Shown here one piece after another: positions 23,873 to 36,138 of a stretch of 64,000 nt of DNA; positions within the stretch are counted from its first letter, which is position 1; each line of letters begins with the position of its first letter. The DNA lies in NCBI GenBank assembly GCA_011634665.1, contig WAEK01000017.1, forward strand, positions 310,001-374,000. Reading direction: 5' to 3'. The notes below the pieces were generated by a model, which saw only the letters and a program-made list of their open reading frames with translations, was not told where the DNA came from and searched no databases. The position numbers were made by a program, and so were the translations under genes. The DNA comes from Mortierella sp. BCC40632. Taxonomy: Eukaryota > Mortierellomycota > Mortierellomycetes > Mortierellales > Mortierellaceae.

Positions 23873-25267
23873 ATGACCGACCAGGGAGCCTTTGTAGAGC
23901 CTCATCAACCTCTTTTAGCTGGTCAAGACGTACCTGCGCCACCAACCAATAATCTCTCCAGGAACGACGTCCTACCTTTAGGGTACCCCAACCAGCCCAA
24001 TCACACCCAATCTCATTCGACATCCCGTCCATCACGACTAGACCAAATCAATGCTGACAGACTGCCAGAACTTGCAGGAGAGTTCATTACCTACCTTGGA
24101 CGTGGAATCCTCTATGGCGTTCGAGCGGCTCATGGTTTCATAAGCAAACTACGTGAATCCAATGCAGGAACTTCCCACGCGTACTTGAGTCTTCCTTTGC
24201 ACAGCCTGTCATCGGATTCCAACCAGAGATCCAAATGGGGAGCTCGACGATCCGGGAAAGCAGGCCATGACCATGGATGTCTTTCCTGTTATGGTCGTCG
24301 ACTGAATCGAATCCTTTGTCTATTTTCCTTGGCGGGTATCATCACTCTGTCGATCGTACTGGTGACCGAGATTTTGGGAAGTGATTACTTTGTGGGGGAT
24401 AACCGAGTGGTCTGGGTCCGATATTTTTCCGATCAAGAGGCCATCAAGTTTATGCTTCCTTATACATCCGAGTCGATTCATCTCTCGGATGTTAAAAGGA
24501 TGGCGATCAAGGAGTTGAGTACCTCGGGATCTTCGATTGAACCGGGCAATACTCGATTGATGACTTGCAACGGTGGGTTCTTGAGTCCTGGGAGGGACTG
24601 GAACAACCGGGAATATGAGCTCTATAACTCTCCATGGTCGCCTATCATTGTCGTGGAGACCAAGTATGGTAAGAAACTGTAGAAAAACTCGGGAAAAAAA
24701 AGAAGAAAAGGAAAGAAAAAAAAAAGAGAGTGAGAGAAAAACATGCACACAAATTCATACTAAAGCCTGTTGTTTCTGGTTCTAGAGCTTCTCAAGTTCT
24801 TAAATGAGACTCTCGGGTGTTTTTCACCGTTAGAAGCGTTCCAAAAAGACACCAAGGATATCAAGCTCCAATCGTATAATCGATCCCATAACTACTTGAG
24901 CAGTATTCTGTGCAACCTCAGCGATAAGGAATTTTATCGGTGGCTCCAACCCCTTCAAGTTCAGTACCTGTGGGAAGACTTCGACGGTAGGTTGAAGGGA
25001 GGACAATATGACTGAACTTTTTTTTTTTTTTTTGGAGTTAATCTTTCTGAAAACCTCCTTGTTCATTCTTCTAATCGATATGATCTCAACTTGACTTGCT
25101 TCCTTTCTTCTTCTTCTTCTTCTTCCTTAGACCCAAAGAAGGGTGAGCCAGTGGACACGGAAATGATTAACGAGCTTTATAACTTGTACTCGTCTCGACG
25201 TCCAAGTTTTGAGAAAATGCCTGGGTTTTATGAGACAGGCTCTCGTCACTTCGCTCATTTCGATTAA
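23873..25267 (+). CDS. Unknown single-pass membrane protein
   Basis: Three exons (23873-24668, 24786-24986, 25131-25267) give 377 residues; all junctions have GT/AG and matching phase. One clear membrane helix lies at about 149-170 (LCLFSLAGIITLSIVLVTEIL), preceded by a Cys/Arg/His-rich juxtamembrane stretch (GCLSCYGRRLNRI), which suggests a type II orientation with a ~200-residue lumenal or outside C-terminal domain. That domain has no motif I recognise; it is rich in aromatic and charged residues (LCNLSDKEFYRWLQPLQVQY) with few Cys. Degenerate Helitron sequence begins right after the stop codon. Start chosen at the first ATG (ACCACCATGACC) downstream of the TATA box. Confidence 0.75.
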
Positions 25268-25945
25268 AGAAAACGCAATTTGGGTGTATATCCTGTAGCG
25301 AGACAAGTCTATAGAGTTATCCATAGAGCTTGCGCCTTTTACTGCTTGAATCATGCATTGAGCGGCTTTCACAGAAACAAGACCATGGTCTTTGGAGGAG
25401 ACTTTCGTCAGACACTACCTGTGGTCGTCTGCGGGAGTCTGCACAAAATTAAGAGTGCGTGCATACGGAATCCACCAAGCATATGACCTTTTGAGACACT
25501 TAGGCGTACAACAAGCATGGGTGTGAAGCACGATCCCGAAACCAAGGCATTTGTGGACTTTTTACTGTGAGTCAGAGAGGGGACTGAAGAGACCCATCTT
25601 CAAGACCATATTCATATCCCAAACGAACATTCCTTCTGGCATGACAACTAGATTACAGGCTCTCCAGAGATATAATCTGTCCGTTCTATATATCCAGAAT
25701 CCTTTTTCACCTGAGCAGCTCGCTGAGCGTGCGGTCAAAACTACCTTCAATACGAATATCAACAAATTGAATGAATCAGCAACTCAGTTACATCCAGGAG
25801 AATCTCGGACCTACGCAGCAATTGACAACATTCCAGGTGCTGAGGCAAGCTCCAGGCCTACCACTAATTACTCATCCGAGTATCTCTATAGCTCTAATCT
25901 CCCTAGTCTACTTCGCTTAAGCTAGAGCTGAAGGTTGGCCTGTCA
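25268..25945 (+). mobile_element. Degenerate Helitron (Pif1-type) helicase fragment
   Basis: The stretch 25380-25440 encodes VFGGDFRQTLPVV, the hallmark Pif1/Helitron helicase motif. Further on, 25715-25920 encodes ERAVKTTFNTNINKLNE, HPGESRTYAAID and SSEYLYSSNLPSLL, matching the order ERAI...N..v..lNe..l...PGe..tY.s.D......ypte.ln.l in Helitron helicases; KLELKVGLSI follows in another frame. Stops and frame changes interrupt it, and neither the Rep/HUH domain nor the helicase N-terminus is present. It is a C-terminal remnant directly after the preceding gene's stop codon. Confidence 0.7.
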
Positions 25946-26865
25946 ATCGAAATCATTGCTCCCAACTTTCTACTCAACACCTCGCGGGTCATATCTCAAT
26001 CTAGATTATGTCATTTGCTCCACTTCCCTATTCCCTCGCACCCCCACCCAACCTTCCACTTACACTGGCCTCTCCTCCGACCACTCCTACTTTCTATTGC
26101 TCTTGCCCCTGCTCCAGCCCCATCTTGGATGGTGGCACTTGGCGGCCCAATACTTTCATCCTTCGAAATCTTACCTTCAAAGAAAGCCTCTTTACCACTC
26201 TGGACGCCAAGAATAGACACCTCAGCAATGAATCACCGCACCAACAATGGTACCTCATCAAAAGAGTCACAAGATCCTTTTGCCGTTCCTTCGCAAGAAA
26301 GGCCAGGAAAACAACGGGAAGCGTTCCGATTGAAGCTTGCCGAAGAGCGTATCCGGCTTTTGAACAAGCTCGCCAAATGCGACTCATCGGACGTAATTCA
26401 CACATAAGTTGATGTCTCCTCTGCTACTGCTTGTGAGAAAGACATCGCGAAGCTAATTGAGAAATGCCTGGAGATCCTCACCCTTCGTGCTGGCCGACAA
26501 CATCATGAAGAAGGCAAACGTAGCTCTGGTTACTTTTATCGAGTAATCCACGATTGAAGAGAAGACCGGCTCATCCACGCTCTAATAGACAAGGAAACAG
26601 AGAATAAGAACCCCCGTAAGAACTTTCTGCGGTTGCAAAAGAGTTCTATAACGACCTTTACAATTCTTCTCCAGTAGCCCAGGAAGCACAGGACTTTCTT
26701 CAGTCCAATCTTGACCACCAAGAGGATCATCTCTAAGCAAGAGAACACAAACTTCTTGAAGCCTCTGACTTCAAGGTTTCTGGCCGAGATGCTCAAGCGA
26801 CTCAGGAAGGGGAGCACCCCGGGACCAGATGGATTCTGTAATAATAGTAGATGTAGTAAAGCCAA
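25946..26865 (+). mobile_element. Degenerate LINE (non-LTR retrotransposon) ORF2 fragment
   Basis: Reading through frame changes, the order of motifs is that of a LINE ORF2 between endonuclease and reverse transcriptase: TFYSTPRGSYLNLDYVICS and LSSDHSYF (end of the APE-type endonuclease, with its SDH), then TWRPNTFILRNLTFKESL and a WYLIKR helix, then KEFYNDLYNSSP, and finally MLKRLRKGSTPGPDGF, the start of the reverse transcriptase. The catalytic core after PGPDGF is missing. It is truncated at both ends and contains several stops, so it is inactive. Confidence 0.65.
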
Positions 26866-26982
26866 AAGAAGCTAGTTTATTTGAGAGAGGACCGACTTCC
26901 CCTTTTATGTGCCTGAACGATTACTATTATCAGGACACTTTCTTTTCAAGAAAATAATAAAATAAAATAAAAATAGGATACT

Positions 26983-27620
26983 ATGCTAGTTTTCTCGTAG
27001 ACTGGTACTCATTCCATGTGCAGCGGGCCTTTTTATCTCCTTGTGAAAAATAATTTTACTCCCATGGGCAGGGTGAGTCCGTCGTGATAAAACAGACGTC
27101 TGTCTGGTACCCACCTTGCCAACTGATGACCTACACTTTTGATCGGTCAGCACTCACCTTTGACGGGTGATGAGGTTACTCCGATTCCTGCGTCCTGTTA
27201 ATCCTGCCTTCCCTGCAATCAAGTACACACACGCACACACCTGTAACGAGCAAGCAAAGGAAGGGAAATGACGCGATTTGTCTGTTGCAACCAAAAGATT
27301 TCTTTCCTTCCTCGCTGCAAACTGATGGCTCCACACAATCGGTCCTCGTCCACAGTGACCACGGCCATTTTCCTCGAGTCCTGCTCTCTCCTGTATTTCT
27401 GCTGCCTATAATGAGGAGAGGAGAGAAAGCAAAGAAACAAAGGCGCGGTCGGTCTGTTGTAGCAAAAAGTACCATTCGGCAGCCGCACTGTAGACTGATG
27501 ACCAACACAGTGGCTGCCAGAAGCCGCTAAGGGTGAAAGCCAGGGTCCTCCAGATCCTGTATCCCAATTTATCCTGCTCCTGACATCCTGTCACCTGTAA
27601 CGAGGCAAAAGACTAGTCCT
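26983..27620 (+). repeat. Dispersed non-coding repeat, copy 1
   Basis: A ~640-bp block shares long diverged stretches in the same order with 31256-31700, for example TGCAGCGGGCCTTTTTAT versus TGCAGCGGACCTTTTTAA, CTGCCTATAATGAGGAGAGG versus the same bases, and CTCCTGACATCCTGTCACCT in both. Copy 1 has ~200 extra bases that resemble an internal duplication (a second GTCTGTTGCAACCAAAAG unit). No coding capacity is evident. It may be an LTR or UTR of an extinct element. Confidence 0.6.
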
Positions 27621-27967
27621 TGAGGCAACATCTATTATATCACAGGTTGTGGTTGCTAAAAGCGTCATCGATGTAGTGATTTGGTGTGTGGCTCTTCTTC
27701 GTCCTGCACCCACAAGGCCGTATAGTTTGCTATCTAGCATAGAAATACACTGTTAAAAAAGGGTAATGGTCAGTAGCTAGAAGGTAACAAACACAACCGT
27801 ACAACTCCCTTGATGCTATTGCTCTACACAACGTAGTGGCCCCAGTCACCTAGCGGTGACAACAGCCGCAGCCAGGTAGAGACCCATGGTCACCATAGCC
27901 ATCCCGAGGGACAGCATCGATTGCAGCACCATCATCATCAGACACTAATGAAACTCAGAGGCTGATA

Positions 27968-28574
27968 GAGAGGTCATAGCAAGAGGCAGCCCAGCGTTCA
28001 ACGCCTGGCCTATGTTCCTCTCATGGACCTACGGAGCAACCAATCGCAACAGATCAAGACCAACAGCGCCACTGCCAACCAAGGAAGGAACCCATGGCCA
28101 ACAGCGAGGTCAAAGCAAGGGGCAGTCTAGCGCTCAACGCCTAGCCTATATTCCCCTCATGGACCCACGGAGTTGATCTTTCACTGGAGCGGTATGGAAC
28201 CTGCTACATCCCAGCAAGAAGTAGATTCGAGAATGGATGAGGTCATATGGAGAGAGATATTTGCCTCGTCTTCTTCACCATCTGTTTTCTACTCATGGAC
28301 CCACGAGTCTGACGGACTGAGAACATGTTGCACGAATTGCAGCACCACCATAAGCCTAAGAAGGCTAATGGAGAGGTCATTGCAAGGGGCAGTCCAGCGT
28401 TCAACGCCTAGCCTACATTCCCCTCATGGACCCACGGAGTAATCGCAGGCAACTGCCCAAATCCAGCACCACCGCAGTCGATAAAGGAACGCTCCTTCAT
28501 GGACTGGGAGAGGTCATAGAAGAGACAGTCCAGTGCTTGACGCCTAGCCTATATGTCTCTCATGGACCCAAGGC
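27968..28574 (+). repeat. Four dispersed copies of a ~68-bp repeat
   Basis: Copies lie at 27968-28036, 28105-28172, 28371-28439 and 28508-28574, each reading like GAGGTCATAGCAAGGGGCAG, then CAACGCCTAGCCTA, then CTCATGGACCCACGGAG. A partial fifth copy (CTACTCATGGACCCACGAG) is at 28290-28310, and a GCAGCACCACCAT-like motif recurs between units. The rest of 27620-28900 shows no recognisable gene. Confidence 0.65.
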
Positions 28575-29174
28575 TGATCCTGCTCGCATCCATCCTCGGA
28601 ATCCGTACACAACGCCATGCTTGATATATCCATAATTACCACCATTACCTTGTGTGCTGGCTTCTTCTGTTTGGCGATTGGTATTATTGAGGTGTATCGA
28701 AAGTAATGTGCGGTGGGTGGAGAAGGGGTGAGATGGGTGATGGCTTCGATGGAAGTTGCAGAAAAAGGGTGAGAGACAAGACAATGCGAAGGTGTTTACA
28801 CAGGCGATAAATACATCTCCCATGACCGCTTCTCTTCTTTCCCTATTGCTTCCTTGCACAATGCATTCAAAGAGCAGCAAAGAGACAAAGGTAAGCTAGG
28901 ACGATGCTGATGACTTCAAGGCCTACTTGAAAAGAAGACATGTGCATCCCATTCAGAGCTCCAATGGCTCCCGCGCGCCTTTAAATCTTGAGGTGCAGGC
29001 GTCTTCATTCCTCGCTCGGCGAGCTTGAACTTGACTTCCTGTGCGACAAAGGTGAACTCAACGCGTTCCTGAGTCAACTTCGCGTGCCCGCCGTCAATAT
29101 CGATAAATGAATCTGACACTCACTAACTACTCTTGATATGATAGGATCAGTTACCAACAACGCCAGCATAAAAA

Positions 29175-29287
29175 ATGTCCAAACGGACATCACTCACCGC
29201 TTCGAGAGAGGTAAGTAGCTTTCGACCAGGCCGATAGGTGGCCATATCTCTTTCGAAAGTTACACCAAAGACCATGTTTACTCAGTT

Positions 29288-29318
<31 letters not shown>

Positions 29319-29930
29319 GGCATGGTGCTAACATATCTACCTCCACATTTCACTCTTTTTCTGCCTTTAGGCGGAGAACCCTCGACCACCAAAACAGACC
29401 TTGTTGGACAACGATGCCAAGGTAAGATTCAAAAGTTACGCGTGTTTGCACTAGGCGCAGAATTATTTAAACCTTAAGTCTTCAATTCTGAAATGATCTC
29501 CGTTTATCTGAATGTTTAGGCCCAGCTGTTATCCCACAGACTCGCTACAGCAATCTTTGGCAAACGACCCAAGAGCACTGAGATGTGCGCTATCGACTAT
29601 CTCGTCAACATGAGGCTGTCACCAGCGCCAAGCGTATCTGAGTTCGTCAGCTTCATCCTTACTAAGCATCCAGATATACGACAATCCAAACTCTCTTCAA
29701 TGTGGCGCCATATGAAAGAATATTTCAGCTCTGATACCACCATTTACGAGACTCTTCAGGACCTCATGAGTGTTGAAAGCGCCATCGATGGATTCCGAGA
29801 CGCGCCCTATCTCGAGTCAGAGGAGCCAACAATATCCATCACCACATCTGCTCTGCCGCCACCGGCTACCACAAGTAACTCGTCCTCAACACAATCGACT
29901 CGGTCTCGTGGCAGCGGTGGTAGTAGTAGC

Positions 29931-30001
<71 letters not shown>

Positions 30002-31169
30002 CAGTAGTGGCAGCAGCAACACCCTCGGCCCGGCAGCGATTATCAAGATGAAAGAAGAGTTTCAAAAACACTATGATGCTTTCAAGGGCAACTCCTGGAA
30101 GTTACCTTCGGGCACTGTTGTGGATCAAGTGATTGCAGAGCACGTCAAGACCTTGCCGTATGAGTCGACCCTTCAGTCCTTTATCGTTGAAGACATCAAC
30201 GCCATCCTGCATCTTTTCCCCACAGAAGCTGATAAGGACGAACTGAGAAAGGTGCTCATAGAGCGATCAGGCGAGGAACTGGCCAAGCTCTCTCCTGAGG
30301 AGCTACACAATTTGAGCTTGTATGACAAACCACCACGCGAACTCGACCAGCTGTTGGCAGGAGGATGGGCGAACATGCCCATATCAGCAGAAGGAGCCAT
30401 CCCCGATGACGAATATCGAAGAATCGTACACTGTTGCTTGCAGCTCATTCATCTCATCTACAGGCAAGGAGGCTTCTCCCTTCCCCGCGAACAGTCGGAA
30501 TCCTGGTTTATGAACAAGCTGTGGGGATTCTTGAATCTGCTGTTTGACAGCGAGGAGCAGTTGGACCACCAACCTGGAGAAGTTTCGTCCCAGTCATCAG
30601 GATTGCGAAAGAACAGAGGATGGACCTTCGATGAGAAGCCACTTCCAGGCCGAAAGACAGACGGGCTGATCTCATCTGCAGTCACTAGGCTTGAAATCTG
30701 CACCATCGAAGCCGCGAGAAGGGATAGTGGAGCCTCCTCCACCAAGTCATTGACAGACACCAGGAAAATGGCAAAGAATGTGAAGGACATGAACGACATG
30801 GTGCGTACCAAGTCTGTCAAGTGCGTCCGTCAGCGTCTCGTCACATATGGCATCCGAATTTCCGCAGGAACGATCACATTTTACACCCTCCGCCAGCGCC
30901 CGGGTCGATTCTATCAGCTTTGTATGGAGTCAACGATCTCCTTTCCTGCGATTTGGTCCAGTGGCACCACCACAACAATCCTGTCGGTACTAGCTTCACT
31001 CCTAGCGTTCAAGAAGGAGATGTGCCAGATGGCGGACAAGATCACTGAGGCTACCAAGGTCCCACTGGAGAGCCCCCTTCCTGCAAACAATGGTGATTCC
31101 TGGGCAGCAACCCTGACGACCCCTACAAATTCGCCTCGAATTTCCCCGCGGGCCCTGACAGACTTGTAG
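29175..31169 (+). CDS. Unknown nuclease-like protein with poly-Ser tract
   Basis: Three exons (29175-29210, 29371-29421, 29520-31169) encode 578 residues. The start is the ATG in AAAAAATGTCC; the frame upstream of it is closed by a stop. The N-terminal ~130 residues (LLSHRLATAIFGKRPKST, then PSVSEFVSFILTKHPDIRQ) resemble a domain I associate with Mortierella-type multigene families. An (AGT)n-encoded Ser run occupies about residues 165-195. The C-terminal half includes GRKTDGLI near residue 407, LEICTIEAARRDSG, a SLTDTRKMAKNVKDM helix and RPGRFYQLCMESTISFP. Asp and Glu followed by a basic helix suggest a PD-(D/E)XK-like nuclease fold, but no clean E-x-K is seen. It sits between two copies of a dispersed repeat, and a decayed 3' copy lies 1.2 kb downstream. 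Confidence 0.75.
29920..30018 (+). repeat. (AGT)n trinucleotide repeat in coding sequence
   Basis: A nearly pure run of AGT/AGC codons, about 30 units, encodes poly-Ser and keeps all three frames open on both strands. Length is likely polymorphic. Confidence 0.9.
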
Positions 31170-31255
31170 CTATTGTAAAATATATATCAACGTGTACCAT
31201 ACCAACCACCTGTCTACTGACTACCTATTATCGAGCAAAAAAGAAAAAAAAAATC

Positions 31256-31700
31256 ATGCTGGTTTCCTTGTAGATTAGTACTCATTCAAAGTGCAGCGGA
31301 CCTTTTTAACTCCTTGTAAAGTTTACTCTTATGAGCTGGGTGAGTTGATTTTGGTAAAACAAGCGTCTATCAGGTACAGCCTTGCCAACTAATGACTCAC
31401 ACCATTAGTCGCCGGTACTCACCTTGTACAATGAACACGATCCTATAATTCGAGTCCTGCTCTTCCATGCTACCCTGTTTTCCTTCTGCCTATAATGAGG
31501 AGAGGAGAGGAGAAGGAACATAGAAACAAAGCGTGGACAGCCTGATATGGTTAAAAGTACCCTTCAGCAACCACTCTGTAAACTGATGACCCACACAGTG
31601 CCTGTCAGAAGCTGCCTAGAGTGACAACTATGGTCCTCCAAGTCCCGTATCCCAATCTACCTTGCTCCTGACATCCTGTCACCTGTATTAGACAAAAGAG
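31256..31700 (+). repeat. Dispersed non-coding repeat, copy 2
   Basis: A diverged copy of the block at 26983-27620 in the same orientation, starting ~90 bp after the stop of the poly-Ser gene, next to an A-rich stretch, and ending near CCTGTCACCTGTATTAGAC. Together the two copies bracket the 27.6-31.2 kb interval as direct repeats. The remaining 31700-32315 holds a 35-nt T run (31869-31903) and no gene. Confidence 0.6.
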
Positions 31701-31864
31701 TAGAGAAGACAAGAAGAAAAGGCTACTGTTAGTCTGCTGTAGCCACTGATGACCCTCGGACACTGTCCTAGAGTGTAGTAGATGCACTTGGAAGATCTTC
31801 TGGCATTTTCGGCCTTTTTCAAAGGGTGAATAAAAGGCACCCTCCATAGCATTCAATCAAGACA

Positions 31865-31903
<39 letters not shown>

Positions 31904-32314
31904 CTTACTTAATCCGTTAGTTGAATACTTATCACCTGGAACAGGTCCGCCATGTAGCTCGCCCTGCGGGTGAGATCCTGTAGCGAGTTGTTGTTCATTT
32001 ACGAGTCTTTGTGTCTTACTTTATTCCTTTTTTCCCTTCTTATGAAAGCACTGACACGCGTGTTGGTCAGCTTGTCCCCTTATCATCCCCTTCCCCAATG
32101 GGTTTAACAGCCGTGCCTGCCAATCGGTGCGAGCCATTTCCTTTTATGTTTGTTCACTATTTTGCACCCCCACCCCCTCTCCTTCAACTCTGCCGCAGTG
32201 TATCTTATCGATCGGATGGAGCCGTAGTTTCGCATCGCTAAACTGTACTAGCTCCCTAAAAGGAGTCTTAACGAGACGAGTTATCGAACCGATATCCATC
32301 TCGTTGAGAAACTC

Positions 32315-32757
32315 TATGGCATCAAAGCGCTGACGGACGCCATGGAAATGGCAAAAAGAATGTGAACGACATGATGCGTACCAAGTCTGTCCAGCATATC
32401 CATCAGCGTCTCGTCACTTACTGACATCCAAATCTCCACATGAAAAGAGACGATCATAGTTTTTACACCATTGATTCTGTCAGCTTTGTATGGAAATCAG
32501 GCGATCACCTTTTCCTACGATTTGGTCCGGTGACACCACCACAACAATCTTGTCGGGTATCCGACTTCAACTCCTAGCATTCAATTCAAAGAAGGAGATG
32601 TGCCAGGATGGCGGACAAGATCACCGAGGCTACCGAAGTCCTACTCGAGAGCCTTCCCCTCCCCTCCCCTTCCTGCAGACAAAGATGATTCCTAGGCAGT
32701 GGCCCTAACGACCCCTAAAAATTCGGCTCGAATTACCCTGACAGACTCCTAACTATT
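32315..32757 (+). pseudogene. Decayed partial copy of the poly-Ser gene
   Basis: This segment aligns by eye with 30750-31170 of the intact gene: shared stretches include GCGTACCAAGTCTGTC, CAGCGTCTCGTCAC, TCAGCTTTGTATGGA and GAAGGAGATGTGCCAG. Multiple frameshifts and stops are present. The similarity ends about 13 bp beyond the stop-codon position and is followed at once by a 19-nt A run (32760-32778), so it may have arisen through an RNA intermediate. Confidence 0.75.
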
Positions 32758-32778
32758 GCAAAAAAAAAAAAAAAAAAA

Positions 32779-33373
32779 TAAATAATGGGGATAGAGGAGA
32801 GCGGCCCTCTTCCTCCTCGTTTACTCTCCTCAACTCCAATTATGGGGGCATATCAAGTAGACTAGAATTTCTAGAGGAACAGATGAAAGGAGGGTTTGCA
32901 AACCAGGTGGCAACGATATCATCCGTATTTGCTAAAAAAAAAAAAAAAAGGGTCTACCATAGTCTCCTCTCTCCACCTTGATCCACACATGTATTAGAGG
33001 AAAAATGCAAGGGAGATTTGTCTCTCTGTATTTTCAGTAAAGGTTGAAGACGAAGGTTTAGAGTAGGATAGATGGTCGATGGAAGCATGGAAGCATAAAG
33101 TCTAACCCAGGCATCAAGAGAGAGGAAAAAAGGGGGGAAAGAGGTAACCATGGTCATTTTTTTGAAGGGGTACCTTCAAGGTTAGAGAGCCTTGGTGGCG
33201 ATTCTCTTCACCACCATTCCTCCTGTTCACTTTTTTAAATATATATTTCTTTCTCTCCCCTCGCGTCACTCTCAGCTATGATTATAGACACATGCAGAGG
33301 ATAAAGGAAAAGAGGTAAGCCTTTCTCCAGAGGATAGCCATACTGACTTTGGCCGTCATGCCCATACCGGAGG

Positions 33374-33416
<43 letters not shown>

Positions 33417-34100
33417 ACATAGAGGGTCATGGATCTTATTGGGGCTGCTAATATTTATCCTGGTGACCTCTGTCTTCTGCAGACATTAAGACAAGGCATA
33501 GTATTGATTGCAGACAGAGGACGGTTGAGGAAGATACCTCTACAACCTTTCTCGCACCGGTCTTGGTCGTGTATGGTACCAGGTTCAGGAAGACGCGAAC
33601 GTGCACGGACACCTTTTCCGTTGCTGAAATTTCAAGGGTTGAAATCAAAATAGTCATATGATGGCTAGGCAACTGACACGGGGAGGGAAGGGGGGGGATT
33701 GCTATCAAAGGAATGACAACGTGGATGTTTTCGATATTCATTTCAGAACGAGAGAGCGTAGAGCGTATTCAGATCAGTCATTTCGGGTTGAGCATGGATC
33801 ATAGACATACTTGGGCATTTTGTCCCTGAAGGTAGTGTTCATTACCATATCCCTTTTTGTGAGCCATAGGAGGCTGCATTATTGTATGATCCAAGACTAG
33901 GGCTGAACTTTCTGGTCAGGACTCTACTTTGATAGGTCAGCCCTATGATACGTGACCTTCTTCTCTGCCGATGGTTAGATGCTATGAGTGTCAGTGATGG
34001 ACTAGCAAAAAGAGTCCCTACAGAGGGAAGCATCCTTCCTGAACCGCTCAAGAGTTGGTCTCTATAGCGTTTGACGATGCGCTCTTCGAGTATCCTTGAT

Positions 34101-34136
<36 letters not shown>

Positions 34137-34622
34137 ATATGGGAGTTGGCGTAGAAAAAGAATCATTCTCTCTTTGGGCTGTTGAAAGTGGGAACAATCA
34201 TCGGGTAGGAAACCAGGCATGGAACCAAAGAGGAAGAAGCAGCAGGATTTCTTTGTCATCAGCCGAAATGTTCTACTTGATTTTTTTTTCCGTCCAACAC
34301 TGCCGTTCTGGTGCAAGTTTTTCCAGCCTCAGATCAGTGTCTCCGGGAGCTTCGCCCGGCAGATCTCCGGGGGGGATCATGTGCGTCAGAGGATCATTTT
34401 CTGTCAGATCATTCTGCAAGGATGTCTTGTTTGCTCCTCCTCCTCTTCCCTCCCCGCAGGACACTGCACGTGTCGATGTTGCCGATGTAGTGAAGGAGGT
34501 TGTTTCTTCTTGGTTTCCGTGTTCCTGCTCTGATATGTGGTGATTGAGATGATTTAGAAGAAATATCAAGAGGCAGAGTACTGGCATGTGCATGGCTGCT
34601 GAGCCAGGAAAGAGAGCCTCAT

Positions 34623-34657
<35 letters not shown>

Positions 34658-35060
34658 GTCTGTGGCAGATGGCCTAGGCACGCACGCACGCACTCACACG
34701 CTCCTCTCTCTCTCTCTCTCTGGCCTTGATCCAATGTGATTATTGCTTCTTCTACTTGTTCATCTTCTACTCCTCCTCCTTTTTTCTCCTCCTGCTCCAC
34801 CTAGTCCATTTTGGCTGTGCCTGAAAGAAGAAACAGACGAACGGACAAAGGGGGGCAAAAAAAATAATAAAAAAATAGAACCGAGCCGCGTCCTCTTATA
34901 TACCCTCTCTTTTTCCCATCCCGTCATCCACGACACACATTCATTCATTTTTTCATCTCTTGTTCCTGCTCCTACTCTTTCTCCCTCTCTCTCTCTCCCA
35001 TCCCTCATTACTCCTCCTCCTCTTCCTCCTCCTCCCCGCTCTTTCCTCACATTTTGCACC
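32779..35060. other. Repeat-rich intergenic and promoter of UMP/CMP kinase
   Basis: About 2.3 kb with A runs (32935-32949, 34102-34133), GA microsatellites (33376-33411, 34627-34653) and short frames on both strands without domains. TATATACC at 34897-34904 could be the TATA element of the kinase gene, about 160 bp before its ATG, followed by a C/T-rich leader. Confidence 0.45.
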
Positions 35061-36107
35061 ATGTTCTCATCCATCCGTGCCACATCTATCGCTTCCTCCG
35101 CAATCCGCCGCACTGCCGTCATGAACTCGGCCAGCGCCCTGGCTGGTCGTCGTCTCTTTTCTGCATCCACGATCCAGAGATCTGCTGCGAACGCCTCCCA
35201 GTCCCCCAAGGGCAACAACCGTGGTGGCTCCAACTGGTTGACCGTCACTGCCTTGACCGCCCTTGCTGCCACCTCGGGTTACTACCTCTTCAGCCCTGTT
35301 GATGGTAAGAAGAAGAATGGATCAACAGTAGGGGGAGAATATTTGATCCCCCTCCTCCCCCAAAAAATAATCATGTCATCTTTACGTAACTAGAGTTTTT
35401 AATGCATGGACATCCATCTCTCTCTTTTTTTTTGTGCAATCACGAATGACTAGCCAAGCCTATCGCTAAAAAGACCCCTGCCGCTGCTGTTGCCGCTGCC
35501 CCCGCTACTCCCGCCCCTGCTGCCCCTGCCCCTGGTGCCTCAAACATTGGAGCCGTCTTGGTGGCCGATCCCGTGAAGAAGGCCAAGCTCCAGGACACCA
35601 CCGTTATCTTTGTCCTCGGTACCGTACTGGAATATATTTATATAACTTCCTCTTATCTCAAAAAAAAAAAAAAGGCAGAAAAAGTGCGCGTAAACGTTTC
35701 TTTCTGCAATTGACACCCACAGATCGCGCTAACCAGCTGTTTGCTACTCTTTTTCTTTTTTTTTTCTCTTTTCTTTTCGCGTCCTGTTCCTCGTTCTTTC
35801 TCTCCTTTTGATCTCTATTCTCCTTTGGCATTTCCTTTCCTCTCTTCTTTCTCCTTTTCTTTTCTTTTCTTTTCGTTTCTTTTCTTTTCTTTTCTTTTCT
35901 TTTTTTTATGCACCATGAATAGGTGGACCTGGTGCTGGCAAGGGAACCCAGTGCGCCAACTTGGTTCGCGACTTTGGATTCGTTCATCTCTCAGGTATGT
36001 GAATTATCAAAGCCCATTTTGCACACAAAACACAGGACAACACAGTGAGACACAATAGAATCAAATCCCATATGCCACGCGGTTGTATTATGCAATGCCC
36101 TTTATTT

Positions 36108-36138
<31 letters not shown>

